64,000 nucleotides of DNA, taken from Maribacter algarum (ex Lu et al. 2025) (nom. illeg.). GTDB lineage: Bacteria; Bacteroidota; Bacteroidia; Flavobacteriales; Flavobacteriaceae. A program made the position numbers and the translations under genes. The stretch covers positions 186,001 to 250,000 of the forward strand of contig CANMAW010000001.1 of the NCBI GenBank assembly GCA_947495915.1, in the 5' to 3' direction. Below, piece by piece: positions 52,883 to 60,885 of this stretch. Each line of letters opens with the position of its first letter. Position 1 is the stretch's first letter. The notes below the pieces were generated by a model. The model did no database searches, had not been told where the DNA came from, and saw only the letters and a list, made by a program, of their open reading frames with translations.

Positions 52883-55162
52883 ATGACCAATTTAACATCA
52901 ACTACAGAACTGTTCATTTCAGATTATTTATCTGAAGTGAAAGAAGATATTTTTAAGATAATTGATCAAGAACATAGAGTACTGATTCAAGCAGATCCTG
53001 GCGCTGGAAAAACCCAGCTATTTAAAAAGCTTGCAAAGGACATAACTACAAATAAGAAAAAAGGAAAATTAGTATTTACAGCTCCTTATCTTATAATTTT
53101 AGAACAATTTAATAATGATTTAGCATTAGATAACATCAACGTTGACTTAGAGTTGAAAGGAACTTCTAAGCGTAAAAACTTACTAAATACAGATAGGATA
53201 ATCACTTCAACATATCAAAGTCTTAGTTACATTATTGATGATTTAACAAAGGATGATATTTTAGTGGTAGATGAGGCGCATGCCCTATTCTTCAACTACC
53301 AAAAAGCTTTAGAAACAAGACAATTTTACACGACAACCATACAAAACCTATACCATACCAAATCTAAGCTTGTACTAATGTCTGGTACTCCTAATTTAAG
53401 TTTGCTCTCCATTCTAAGGTTGCATCATGTTGTTATACGCAAACTAAATACCCTCCAAGCTCAAATAGATATTGAATATTGTAACATAAATAGAGATGAA
53501 GTTATTAAGGTATTTTCGGAACAGGCCATACATGAAAATGGAGCAGACAAGTTAAACATCATCTATAGGAAAAGTGTTAATGATTGTATTAAGATTAGTC
53601 AAATTCTTATTGATAGAGGCTATAAGACTGAGGTAATTACTTCCCTACACAAAGATTCAGAGACGTATAATAGTATTGTAGAATCCCAATTGGTACCTCA
53701 AGACATTCAGTTCTTAGTAACTACGAATGTGATCAGTACCGGCACGAATATTAAGAACGCAAATATTGGTAGTGCCCTGATGTTAGATGAGTATAGCCCT
53801 CAGGAAATTAAACAATTTTCCAAAAGGTTTAGAAGAAAACTTGACCTAAAAGTAATAGTGGTCAACAAAGGCTACGTTAAAGGCATAGTAACTTATAATG
53901 AATCTGTTATTCAAAAACAGCGAAATTATTTGTCTGATGCTTTAAGAAATTTTGAAGGGTTCAAGAATATACCCAATACGAATTTTGACTATTCAGAATC
54001 TTATGATAAAACAGCATTAGGATCACCAAATTCATTTATCAATCAAACGCTAGAAAGGTACCTAAAGCAAGAAAGCTTCTACATAGACGATGCTCAACAG
54101 TCTTATGATTCGCCAAATCGGTTAGCTCTGGAGTTAAACAAATTTGATGATATCAATACACAGGTAATCTACGATTATGACGCCGTTAAAAAGCTAAATT
54201 TTCAACTCGGGATAGATGCAAAAAATTCCAAAATGGAAGGTGAATTTGAGGCTAAGGTAGCTAAGTTGATCACGGCATTTGAAAAGGAACCTGAAGCCTA
54301 CTTATCTGCAATGGTTAATGAAAAAATCATGGACTATTACAGTAAAAATAAGATTAGAAATCTAGTAGCAAAGGAAATGCCCAAAAAGCAATCCTATTCA
54401 GATGAAGTTGTTGAGCACCTAAAAACTCCATTGTTCAATAAGAATATCTTGATGCCATTTCTTCAGTATAGAGAGTACTTTGAATCAACCAAAGATTTTA
54501 TCAAACTATTAAAAAGTAAAAAACATAAGAGCTCATATCTGCCAAGTTTAGTATTCAATAAGATTCTTACCAATCATTTTGATATTGCAACAACAGAAAC
54601 AACCATTGAACCAACAGAAAGCTACCTAACACATTTTCTTAGACCCAAAGACACAGTATTTCAACAGTTTAAATCAAATGAACTATTGATTATTTTTAGA
54701 TTTATTGAATTGACCTTTAATTACTGCTATGATGAAGAAAAAGTAATTGTTGAGAAACTGAAACAAGTACTCGAAAGTGATAGTAGACTTAAAAAATTAA
54801 TCTTAGAGAAAAAAGAGCTGAAAACATATCCTCTCAACACAATATCTGTTAAGACTAATGCCTTCACTATCAATGATTTTTTTGCGAAAGGGCTAATACA
54901 GGGTATATTCTACACCAATCAAACGTTGAAAAAGATGGTGGTAAAAGGTATTCCTATGAGAGCTTTGAAATTAAAAGACAATATTCCAGTTGGGCATAAT
55001 AATCAAAAGCTTGATGTATCGTCTAGGATATATAGTCTGAATTCCAGGATAACAGCAAAAAGCTTAGCCATGTCTAGAACAAAAAAACCACTTGTTCTTA
55101 AAGAAGGAAAGAATTTTAATTTCGTTAATAGTTATGAGCTAATTGTTAAAGAACAAATGTAA
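52883..55162 (+). CDS. Superfamily 2 DEAD/DEAH-type helicase-like protein, orphan
   Basis: A 759-residue protein with helicase motifs in the first half only: Walker A ADPGAGKTQ (38-46), ITSTYQSLSY, the DEAH box in VVDEAHALFF (129-138), SGTPNLS (motif III), and a motif V-VI-like stretch NVISTGTNIKNA with EIKQFSKRFRRKLDL. The C-terminal 400 residues have no domain I recognise and are rich in lysine, serine and tyrosine. It resembles replication-origin or D5-type helicases carried by mobile elements, but the match is weak. It is the only large rightward gene in the island besides the protease, standing between the nuclease and the DUF3871 block. It could be an island replication helicase or an anti-phage effector. 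Confidence 0.75.
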   Translation: MTNLTSTTELFISDYLSEVKEDIFKIIDQEHRVLIQADPGAGKTQLFKKLAKDITTNKKKGKLVFTAPYLIILEQFNNDLALDNINVDLELKGTSKRKNLLNTDRIITSTYQSLSYIIDDLTKDDILVVDEAHALFFNYQKALETRQFYTTTIQNLYHTKSKLVLMSGTPNLSLLSILRLHHVVIRKLNTLQAQIDIEYCNINRDEVIKVFSEQAIHENGADKLNIIYRKSVNDCIKISQILIDRGYKTEVITSLHKDSETYNSIVESQLVPQDIQFLVTTNVISTGTNIKNANIGSALMLDEYSPQEIKQFSKRFRRKLDLKVIVVNKGYVKGIVTYNESVIQKQRNYLSDALRNFEGFKNIPNTNFDYSESYDKTALGSPNSFINQTLERYLKQESFYIDDAQQSYDSPNRLALELNKFDDINTQVIYDYDAVKKLNFQLGIDAKNSKMEGEFEAKVAKLITAFEKEPEAYLSAMVNEKIMDYYSKNKIRNLVAKEMPKKQSYSDEVVEHLKTPLFNKNILMPFLQYREYFESTKDFIKLLKSKKHKSSYLPSLVFNKILTNHFDIATTETTIEPTESYLTHFLRPKDTVFQQFKSNELLIIFRFIELTFNYCYDEEKVIVEKLKQVLESDSRLKKLILEKKELKTYPLNTISVKTNAFTINDFFAKGLIQGIFYTNQTLKKMVVKGIPMRALKLKDNIPVGHNNQKLDVSSRIYSLNSRITAKSLAMSRTKKPLVLKEGKNFNFVNSYELIVKEQM

Positions 55163-55427
55163 CTGTAACAATTGGGACAAATATTTTATTTCTAAGGCTC
55201 TTTATATAATAATAAGCACAAAATATGTCCTTAAACTAACAGCTAATTCAATGGCTTTTTAATGGTGCTAGAAAAGAAAGAGAAAAAGTTAAGGTTTAAA
55301 GGCCATGCACTCTTTCTCACTTCTATTCCAATGCACATATAACATTTTCAGGGGTATTTTGATATAGGAGATACCGTCTCAAAAGTTTGGCTATACAAAA
55401 TGCAGCATAACTCCTCTGACTGTCTTA
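55163..55427. other. 265-bp convergent intergenic region
   Basis: It lies between the rightward helicase gene and the leftward genes ending at 55428. No gene, strong hairpin or promoter is evident. Confidence 0.3.
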
Positions 55428-55679
55428 TTAGTCAATCAAAATGTCAAAGTGATAGTAGTAGTAAGCACTGCCCTCAACAATGAAAACAGTAGTTAAGTTC
55501 AAAGTAATTTTGACTTCTTCCACATACACAATTTGACCTCTTTTCAAACATCCAATAGAGCCCAATACAGTTACTCTGAAAGGAACTATTAACTGTTTCA
55601 GTACATTATTCCAGGTTACAACATATAGCCACTTAGGCGAGCTGTATTGGAGTAATTCCGTTAGGTCTTGTTTGTTCAT
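55428..55679 (-). CDS. Small protein of unknown function
   Basis: An 83-residue protein (MNKQDLTELLQYSSPKWLYV), probably a small soluble beta-rich protein; VTVLGSIGCLKRGQIVYVEE suggests strands. The start lies 18 bases after the stop of the DUF3871 gene on the same strand, so they are co-transcribed. I recognise no family. Confidence 0.6.
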   Translation of the reverse strand: MNKQDLTELLQYSSPKWLYVVTWNNVLKQLIVPFRVTVLGSIGCLKRGQIVYVEEVKITLNLTTVFIVEGSAYYYYHFDILID

Positions 55680-55696
55680 ATTTCATTCAAAACCTA

Positions 55697-56674
55697 TTAA
55701 TTTAGAAACCAATTGTAAGTCTGATTCTGTAATGAGTTAGCCATGCCAGAAACAAACTCAAAAGCATTTGCATTGCGCTCAAGATTTGAGTCAATATAAC
55801 TTGACTTGTTGGCATCGGTCATTAGATTATAGAACTCCCAAAGATTAATTTCTCCATTTTCATTTCTAGAGAAATTGGCGTCCTCATAGTAATTCTTCAC
55901 TACTGTTCCTATCTGATTATCATTCATTAATAGCGTCAACTTGTCAACTTTTTCACCCTTATTGAGATGCTGGTACAATTTCATTTTACCTACCGTATGC
56001 GCAAATTGCAACTCATTAAGACTGAATTTGCTCATACGTTCCATATTACCTAGAAACCTATCCTTATCAAATTGTTGGATGAGCTCGTTAATCTTATCTT
56101 TTAATTCTGCTACACTACTTACTCTAATATCTGCGTTCAACCCGTCTGTACTAATACAAAGATTAGTACATACTTGATTCTTGTAACCTATAAACACTTT
56201 AAACTTTTCTAAGCTTCTCTTGCTGTACAGATTCTCTTGGTTTAATGCTCTTACACCTCCAATAGTTAGTGAAAGTTTATTATTATTAACATTTTCAGAT
56301 AAACTAGGCACTTCTATCATAAAAGCGCAGCGTTGGTAATAAATTGTCTTCTCCTCTGGACTTAGCTCCTTAACGGACTTGCCTATTGCTGTTGGAACTC
56401 TTCCTTTAATTACATGAGAAGTCCTTATGTTAGGCTGTAATACTTGAACGTCTGAAAAGTTTGCCCTAACCACTTCGGAGGTGGTCTCTATAAATTCCGA
56501 ATGCGCTATGGTACTTTCTGAGTCAGAATAATTTGGAATTATACACTCCCTTTTAAGATGGCTTAGTGTCACCTGTTCTGTATTAGCCTCTATAAAACTT
56601 CCTCGTGATACCGTAACTTCTTCTTCAGGTATTACCTGACTTTCTATATTATTATTTATTGCTATCAATTCCAT
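55697..56674 (-). CDS. DUF3871 family protein
   Basis: A 325-residue protein that fits the DUF3871 pattern: EEVTVSRGSFIEANTEQVTL near the start, HVIKGRVPTAIGKSVKEL, YYQRCAFMIEVPSL, SLTIGGVRALNQENLYSK, LEKFKVFIGYKNQVCTNLCI and STDGLNADIRVSSV. The family is restricted to Bacteroidota mobile elements and resembles phage DUF932-type proteins in position and layout; its function is unknown. It overlaps the ATPase gene by 23 bases, so the two are probably produced together. A link to island DNA replication or recombination is likely from context only. Confidence 0.82.
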   Translation of the reverse strand: MELIAINNNIESQVIPEEEVTVSRGSFIEANTEQVTLSHLKRECIIPNYSDSESTIAHSEFIETTSEVVRANFSDVQVLQPNIRTSHVIKGRVPTAIGKSVKELSPEEKTIYYQRCAFMIEVPSLSENVNNNKLSLTIGGVRALNQENLYSKRSLEKFKVFIGYKNQVCTNLCISTDGLNADIRVSSVAELKDKINELIQQFDKDRFLGNMERMSKFSLNELQFAHTVGKMKLYQHLNKGEKVDKLTLLMNDNQIGTVVKNYYEDANFSRNENGEINLWEFYNLMTDANKSSYIDSNLERNANAFEFVSGMANSLQNQTYNWFLN

Positions 56675-57545
56675 TTTCTTGGTTTTTTGTTTGTTGAGTT
56701 ATCTGATTGTGAGGAATCACTTGTGCATCTAAATGCTCTAGTGATTCTTTCTTTTCTAAAATGCTTGGCTTAATCTCCTCTCGAATCGTTGCGTATTTGG
56801 AGTAGATTTCCTTTAATTCTTTTATGCTTTCACAAGCCCTGATTTCTAGCATAGCTTTTTCTACTTCTGACCCGGAACCTTGCCCGCACCACTGCATTAT
56901 CTTTTTGCCAGTACTAGCATTGATTGTAAATTCTGGTTTATCAATAAATAGCCCTGTACGATCCTTGGAAGCTTTAGCATTATGTGCAGCATCAATATCA
57001 AAGACAATTGTAAATTCATAGTCTAGGTCATTTCTTTGAATAGCTTTAAGTCCAACTTTTTCAGGAACCATTTTGCCATTTTTATTGTTGAGCACATAGT
57101 CTTGTTTTACGCGCATCGTAGAAATAATATGAGCATTAGAGCGTAACATTTTATTCACAAAAGCATTTTGTCTAGGCGTAACCTTTCCCCAGTTGGTAAA
57201 GCTATTACCAGGCATTTTACTGTGTATATCTAAAAGAAAATCCCAACAATGAGAAATGCTATCGATAATAATTACCTCAATTCCTGACTTCTCACAAAGC
57301 TCTATTGCTTCTATGTATCTCTCAGGAGAATAAGGAGGTTTCATAGATACTACGTTATAGCTTCCCAAATGCGCATATAAGTCACCTGAACCATTCTCTG
57401 TGTCTATAATGGCTGTCTTACTAAAATCACCACTAACTAAGCCTTTAGCAATTAATAATGATGAATAGGTTTTACCGCTTCCAGCGCTACCTTGCAAGGC
57501 AAGTTTAATCTTAGCTTTTTTCCTTTCGGATATTCGTATTTCCAT
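56652..57545 (-). CDS. Sak4-like RecA-fold ATPase (AAA_24 type)
   Basis: A 297-residue ATP-binding protein. Walker A is GSAGSGKT (19-26) and Walker B is EVIIIDSISH; IIDTENGSGDLYA sits between. The length, the RecA-core pattern and the position beside a small OB-like protein recall phage Sak4 single-strand annealing recombinases. The C-terminal 60 residues are charged and probably disordered. It would load on single-stranded island DNA to aid recombination or replication (inference). It overlaps the DUF3871 gene by 23 bases and lies downstream of the OB-like gene, with a strong terminator between them. Confidence 0.8.
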   Translation of the reverse strand: MEIRISERKKAKIKLALQGSAGSGKTYSSLLIAKGLVSGDFSKTAIIDTENGSGDLYAHLGSYNVVSMKPPYSPERYIEAIELCEKSGIEVIIIDSISHCWDFLLDIHSKMPGNSFTNWGKVTPRQNAFVNKMLRSNAHIISTMRVKQDYVLNNKNGKMVPEKVGLKAIQRNDLDYEFTIVFDIDAAHNAKASKDRTGLFIDKPEFTINASTGKKIMQWCGQGSGSEVEKAMLEIRACESIKELKEIYSKYATIREEIKPSILEKKESLEHLDAQVIPHNQITQQTKNQENGIDSNK

Positions 57546-57576
57546 AAGTGTTGTTTTAAATTTTTTAGTAAATAAG

Positions 57577-57609
57577 AAAGGGCTTATACACGAATGGTAT
57601 AAGCCCTTT
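57577..57609 (-). terminator. Intrinsic terminator after the OB-like gene
   Basis: A 13-bp perfect stem (arms 57577-57589 and 57597-57609, 7-base loop) sits directly after the stop of the leftward gene ending at 57631. T residues flank it on both strands, so it may act partly in each direction and limit read-through into the Sak4-like gene. Confidence 0.7.
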
Positions 57610-57630
57610 TAAAGGATGGAGAAGAACATT

Positions 57631-57999
57631 TTAAATTACTGCTTCATCATTGATTAGTTGTTTTGAAACTTGCAATAGTCCAGCGAAATCTTCTGCAGAA
57701 GCTCTATCTGCATTTGAAAGGTGTGACATTCTAATTTGTGGATTAGCTTCGTTGTCATAGCTAAGGTTACATAAATAATCCTTGCCTTCTTCTAATCCGT
57801 ACTTGTAGTTAGATTGGTAACAAATAGCTGTTCTTTCTACTTCCTCACCATCTGGTAGGTTAAATTTCAAGGTTACTACTTTAAATTGCTTCTCATTAGC
57901 ATTCTCAAGAACACTCTTTCCAATTTTCAATAAGGTAGCATTGAACTGAAATTCCATTTCTCCTGTTTCAGGATTTTCAATTTGTTTATACTGTGTCAT
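57631..57999 (-). CDS. Small protein, possibly OB-fold single-strand DNA binder
   Basis: A 122-residue acidic, beta-rich protein (IENPETGEMEFQFNATLLKI, FKVVTLKFNLPDGEEVER, GLEEGKDYLCNLSY). The pattern of five strands with short helices fits an OB fold, but no SSB signature or acidic C-terminal tip is clear. Phage Sak4 proteins work with their own SSB, and this gene is next to a Sak4-like one, which supports the guess. Function is otherwise unknown. Confidence 0.5.
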   Translation of the reverse strand: MTQYKQIENPETGEMEFQFNATLLKIGKSVLENANEKQFKVVTLKFNLPDGEEVERTAICYQSNYKYGLEEGKDYLCNLSYDNEANPQIRMSHLSNADRASAEDFAGLLQVSKQLINDEAVI

Positions 58000-58152
58000 C
58001 TATATAAGATTTTAATTCTAAGACAAGACTATTCTCATCCCAGAATTTAACAAGGGTAAAGAAGTTTTATTCCCGAGCGAAGCGAGTGCTTTATCATCAT
58101 AGAGGTTAAGTAAATTTACACAGAAGGCAAATCAGAATAGCTGCAATAAAGA

Positions 58153-58192
58153 AAGCCCCCAAGCAACCCTTTTTATAGGTTGGAGGGGGGTG
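58153..58192 (-). terminator. Possible terminator after the TIMP-like gene
   Basis: Two nested stems (five G-C pairs outside, CAACC/GGTTG inside, small internal loop) are followed on the minus strand by CTTTCTTTATT. It lies about 40 bases past the stop at 58232. Confidence 0.45.
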
Positions 58193-58231
58193 TCTTATAG
58201 ATTATCTAGGATTTGACTTTTTTTTAAAAAA

Positions 58232-58684
58232 TTAAAAATTTTTAAAATTCTCTTTTGTAACCTTACCTGATTTTATCAACGATAGATATTCTAAAGCTCT
58301 AGGAAATTCACTAAGCAATATGTTCCACATGCAAATGTTGGTTTCGTACAGACCATCATTTTTAACGGTATAGCGCGCATAATATCCAAAAATGACATAA
58401 TCCTCACCAATAGTAAAATCATCTCCACAATCCCCATCTCCCATACCAGTAATGAGCTGTATAGTTTGCTTATTGTCACCTTTAAATGATTTGGTCATTG
58501 CAATGGAATATAACTTAACAGGCCGATTATTTTCTAGTTCACAGTATTGAACACTTAATACCTTACCAGAGAAAATAATCTCCGCATTGGCGAACCGTTC
58601 AATCATGTTGTTCGAATATTCACAGCTACATGCGCAACTTGGAATTGAAAATCCTATAAATAGTACTAGCATTAGTTTGGTCAT
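58232..58684 (-). CDS. TIMP/NTR-like secreted protein
   Basis: This is 150 residues from the ATG ending at 58684, which begins a signal peptide (MTKLMLVLFIGFSIPS); a longer start at 58708 adds eight residues. The mature N-terminus is cysteine-rich (CACSCEYSN), followed by AEIIFSGKVLSVQYCE, then MTKSFKGDNKQTIQLITG with GDCGDDFTIGEDYVIFGYYA. These are the elements of bacterial TIMP-like (netrin-module) proteins; the first cysteine may be lipidated or disulfide-bonded. It is an unusual cargo gene for an island, as family members are normally chromosomal secreted proteins of unknown role. Confidence 0.7.
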   Translation of the reverse strand: MTKLMLVLFIGFSIPSCACSCEYSNNMIERFANAEIIFSGKVLSVQYCELENNRPVKLYSIAMTKSFKGDNKQTIQLITGMGDGDCGDDFTIGEDYVIFGYYARYTVKNDGLYETNICMWNILLSEFPRALEYLSLIKSGKVTKENFKNF

Positions 58685-59657
58685 AGTATTAGTGTTTTTA
58701 GTAATCATTAATATTTTTTTATACGCTTGATATTTTTGTTTTTTCTATCCCGAAACACCTGCATGCATTAGTGTTTCGTTAATAAGTTATACACTTATGA
58801 TGATACCAATATTTGAATCAGCTCAATATGCTTACTATCTTTACAGAATTAATACTATCTCATTGTTAGAATAGTTCAACTTCCACAGCTAATTGTAGAA
58901 AGCAAGTAAAGGGCATGGAATACTAGGGGGTTATAGAGATGGTTATGAATTTAGGAAACCCATTGCATATAAATTTAAGTTAGGATAGACGTGCCACAAG
59001 TAATAAGGCTGCTGAGTTCACAGTAAATTACTATCCTTTGCCATCCTTTAGGACACACTGCTTAAATGAAATTGTAATAAAAACTATTCCTTGGCAGCCT
59101 TCATGCTGAAAGCTGCAGGGATTTTCATTTTTAATTTTGAAAGTTCTCTTATTGTTACAATATCAAATATTTTATAAAGTAAATTGACATAGCTATGATA
59201 ACGATTTATTGAATGGGTGTCCAAAGACTACGTATAACTTCGCTACAATCCGGTATCAAAACTAAATCCCAAAAGAATTACACTATTAAACACATTACTA
59301 ATAAAAATAGTGAAGCAAGAGAAAAATAGAATAAATATTAGAACGCTCAATTAACTACTTCTGCTATTCTTAAAAACTCAACCGTTTAGTTACATTGAGT
59401 TACGTGTTAGCATCACTAGTACTATCTACTCTATAGGATTGGCCACAAGATTTAATAAAACAAGTAAACCTGAATAAAGGCTTCGGATTACAGAAAAATT
59501 ATAATAAATTCATAAACCACTAGCCAAATTGTTTTAGATATCAAGGATTTATTATCTTAGTAAGGATAAGAAAGGTAGCCTCAATAATACTAACCAATTT
59601 TTAGTAGCAATATGAGCAAAATTCGTGCGTTTAAACTAATATATTTATATTTGTACC
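58685..59657. other. About 950 bp without a recognisable gene
   Basis: The longest gene-free stretch in the island. A hairpin (arms 59094-59102 and 59108-59116, one mismatch) followed by T-rich sequence could be a rightward terminator. AATGGGTGTCC at 59212-59222 also occurs at 43204-43214 near the left island end. No long frame, tRNA or repeat array is seen. The complement of this region serves as leader for the TIMP-like gene and the plus strand leads into the 59658 ORF. Confidence 0.4.
59646..59653 (+). promoter_or_regulatory. -7 box next to the small-ORF start
   Basis: TATATTTG matches TAnnTTTG and ends five bases before the ATG at 59658. If real, transcription would begin at or near the start codon (leaderless). 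No -33 TTTG is seen at proper spacing. Confidence 0.35.
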
Positions 59658-59861
59658 ATGGGAAATGAAACAAAAAAAGTAGATTCTACTGAAAAAGAAA
59701 ATTTCACCAAAGAATATAACCAAATTATAGATTCTTCTAAAACATCAGTTATAATTGAATCTGAATGGTCAAAAGATGGTGATTATTTTCAAAAGCTATC
59801 AATGTACGATAATAACTACACACCTATTCCAACCCTAGGAGGGACAACATTGATTAGCTAA
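59658..59861 (+). CDS. Small hydrophilic ORF upstream of the serine protease
   Basis: A 67-residue protein (MGNETKKVDSTEKENFTKEY, then SSKTSVIIESEWSKDGDYFQ), acidic and probably partly disordered, with no recognised family. It ends seven bases before the protease start, so the two form a bicistron. It could be a substrate, inhibitor or recruitment factor for the protease. Coding potential is supported by the tight spacing and plausible composition, but is not proven. Confidence 0.55.
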   Translation: MGNETKKVDSTEKENFTKEYNQIIDSSKTSVIIESEWSKDGDYFQKLSMYDNNYTPIPTLGGTTLIS

Positions 59862-59868
59862 AGAGAGT

Positions 59869-60792
59869 ATGCCAAATTGGAATGAGGTAATTGTTGAAAT
59901 TCAGCAAGAGCAAAATAAAAATCCTAGCGTTAACGCATTAGATACCGTAAGAAGGAAATACCTTAGAAAGGTTTCAGAAATTACAGGAAGAAATACTATT
60001 GCCTACTATTCTGGCTGGCTTCAAAAACCTCAAGCTCCTGGAACCGCAGTAGGAGACAAAGATAAATCTGGATTTATGTTAGGAATAAACAAACTTGACA
60101 GAAGTCATGGTTTGGATTTAATTCTGCACACTCCAGGGGGTGACATTGCTGCTACAGAATCTTTAGTAGATTATCTTTATTCAATGTACGGAAAAGATAT
60201 TCGCGTTATCGTTCCTCAAATTTCGATGTCAGCGGGTACAATGATTGCTTTCGCTTCGAAAGAAATTGTCATGGGTAAACATTCAAATCTAGGCCCTATA
60301 GATCCTCAAATGGGAGGTTTAGCTTGTCAAGCTGTTCTAAATGAATTTGAACAAGCAAAAGAAGACATTAAACAAAACCCTCATTCAGCTTCTTTATGGC
60401 AAGTAATTATCAGTAAATATCACCCAACTTTTTTAGGAGCATGCCAACAAGCAATAGATTGGTCTGAAAAAATGGTTTTTGAGTGGTTAGAGAATAATAT
60501 GTGTGGAGGAGACAAAGATAAAGTTAAGAAAATTGTTGATACCTTTTCAAACCATACTATTCAAAAATCACACGCAAGACATATATCTAAAAAGGAATGT
60601 GTAGATGTTGGTTTAGTAATTTCAAATCTTGAAGAAAATCAAGAATTACAAGATGCTGTTCTAACTACTCATCATGCTTTTATGCATACATTTTCAAATA
60701 CACATTGTGTGAAAATAATTGAAAATCACAATGGTGTTGCATATATTGAACAAGCTGCTCCTCCTGCCCCTGCTCCAACACCAAATAAATAA
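59869..60792 (+). CDS. SDH_sah / ClpP-crotonase-fold serine protease
   Basis: A 307-residue protein of the serine dehydrogenase proteinase (SDH_sah) type. Motifs: GLDLILHTPGGDIAATESLV (about 81-100), the nucleophile elbow VPQISMSAGTMIAFAS with the likely catalytic S121, and HSNLGPIDPQMGG (about 138-150). There is no signal peptide or membrane anchor; residues 30-60 are basic and the C-terminus is proline/alanine-rich (APPAPAPTPNK). Family members are ClpP-fold proteases, some in mobile and defence contexts. Here it sits with a small upstream ORF in the cargo slot beside the integrase. Function is unknown. Confidence 0.85.
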   Translation: MPNWNEVIVEIQQEQNKNPSVNALDTVRRKYLRKVSEITGRNTIAYYSGWLQKPQAPGTAVGDKDKSGFMLGINKLDRSHGLDLILHTPGGDIAATESLVDYLYSMYGKDIRVIVPQISMSAGTMIAFASKEIVMGKHSNLGPIDPQMGGLACQAVLNEFEQAKEDIKQNPHSASLWQVIISKYHPTFLGACQQAIDWSEKMVFEWLENNMCGGDKDKVKKIVDTFSNHTIQKSHARHISKKECVDVGLVISNLEENQELQDAVLTTHHAFMHTFSNTHCVKIIENHNGVAYIEQAAPPAPAPTPNK

Positions 60793-60885
60793 TTTCGTTA
60801 CCAACAAAACTTTTAAAATAGGATTTAACTATGTACATTGTTAAATAATAAGCTAGTTTGACCCCACTATTTTCATAACAATTCA

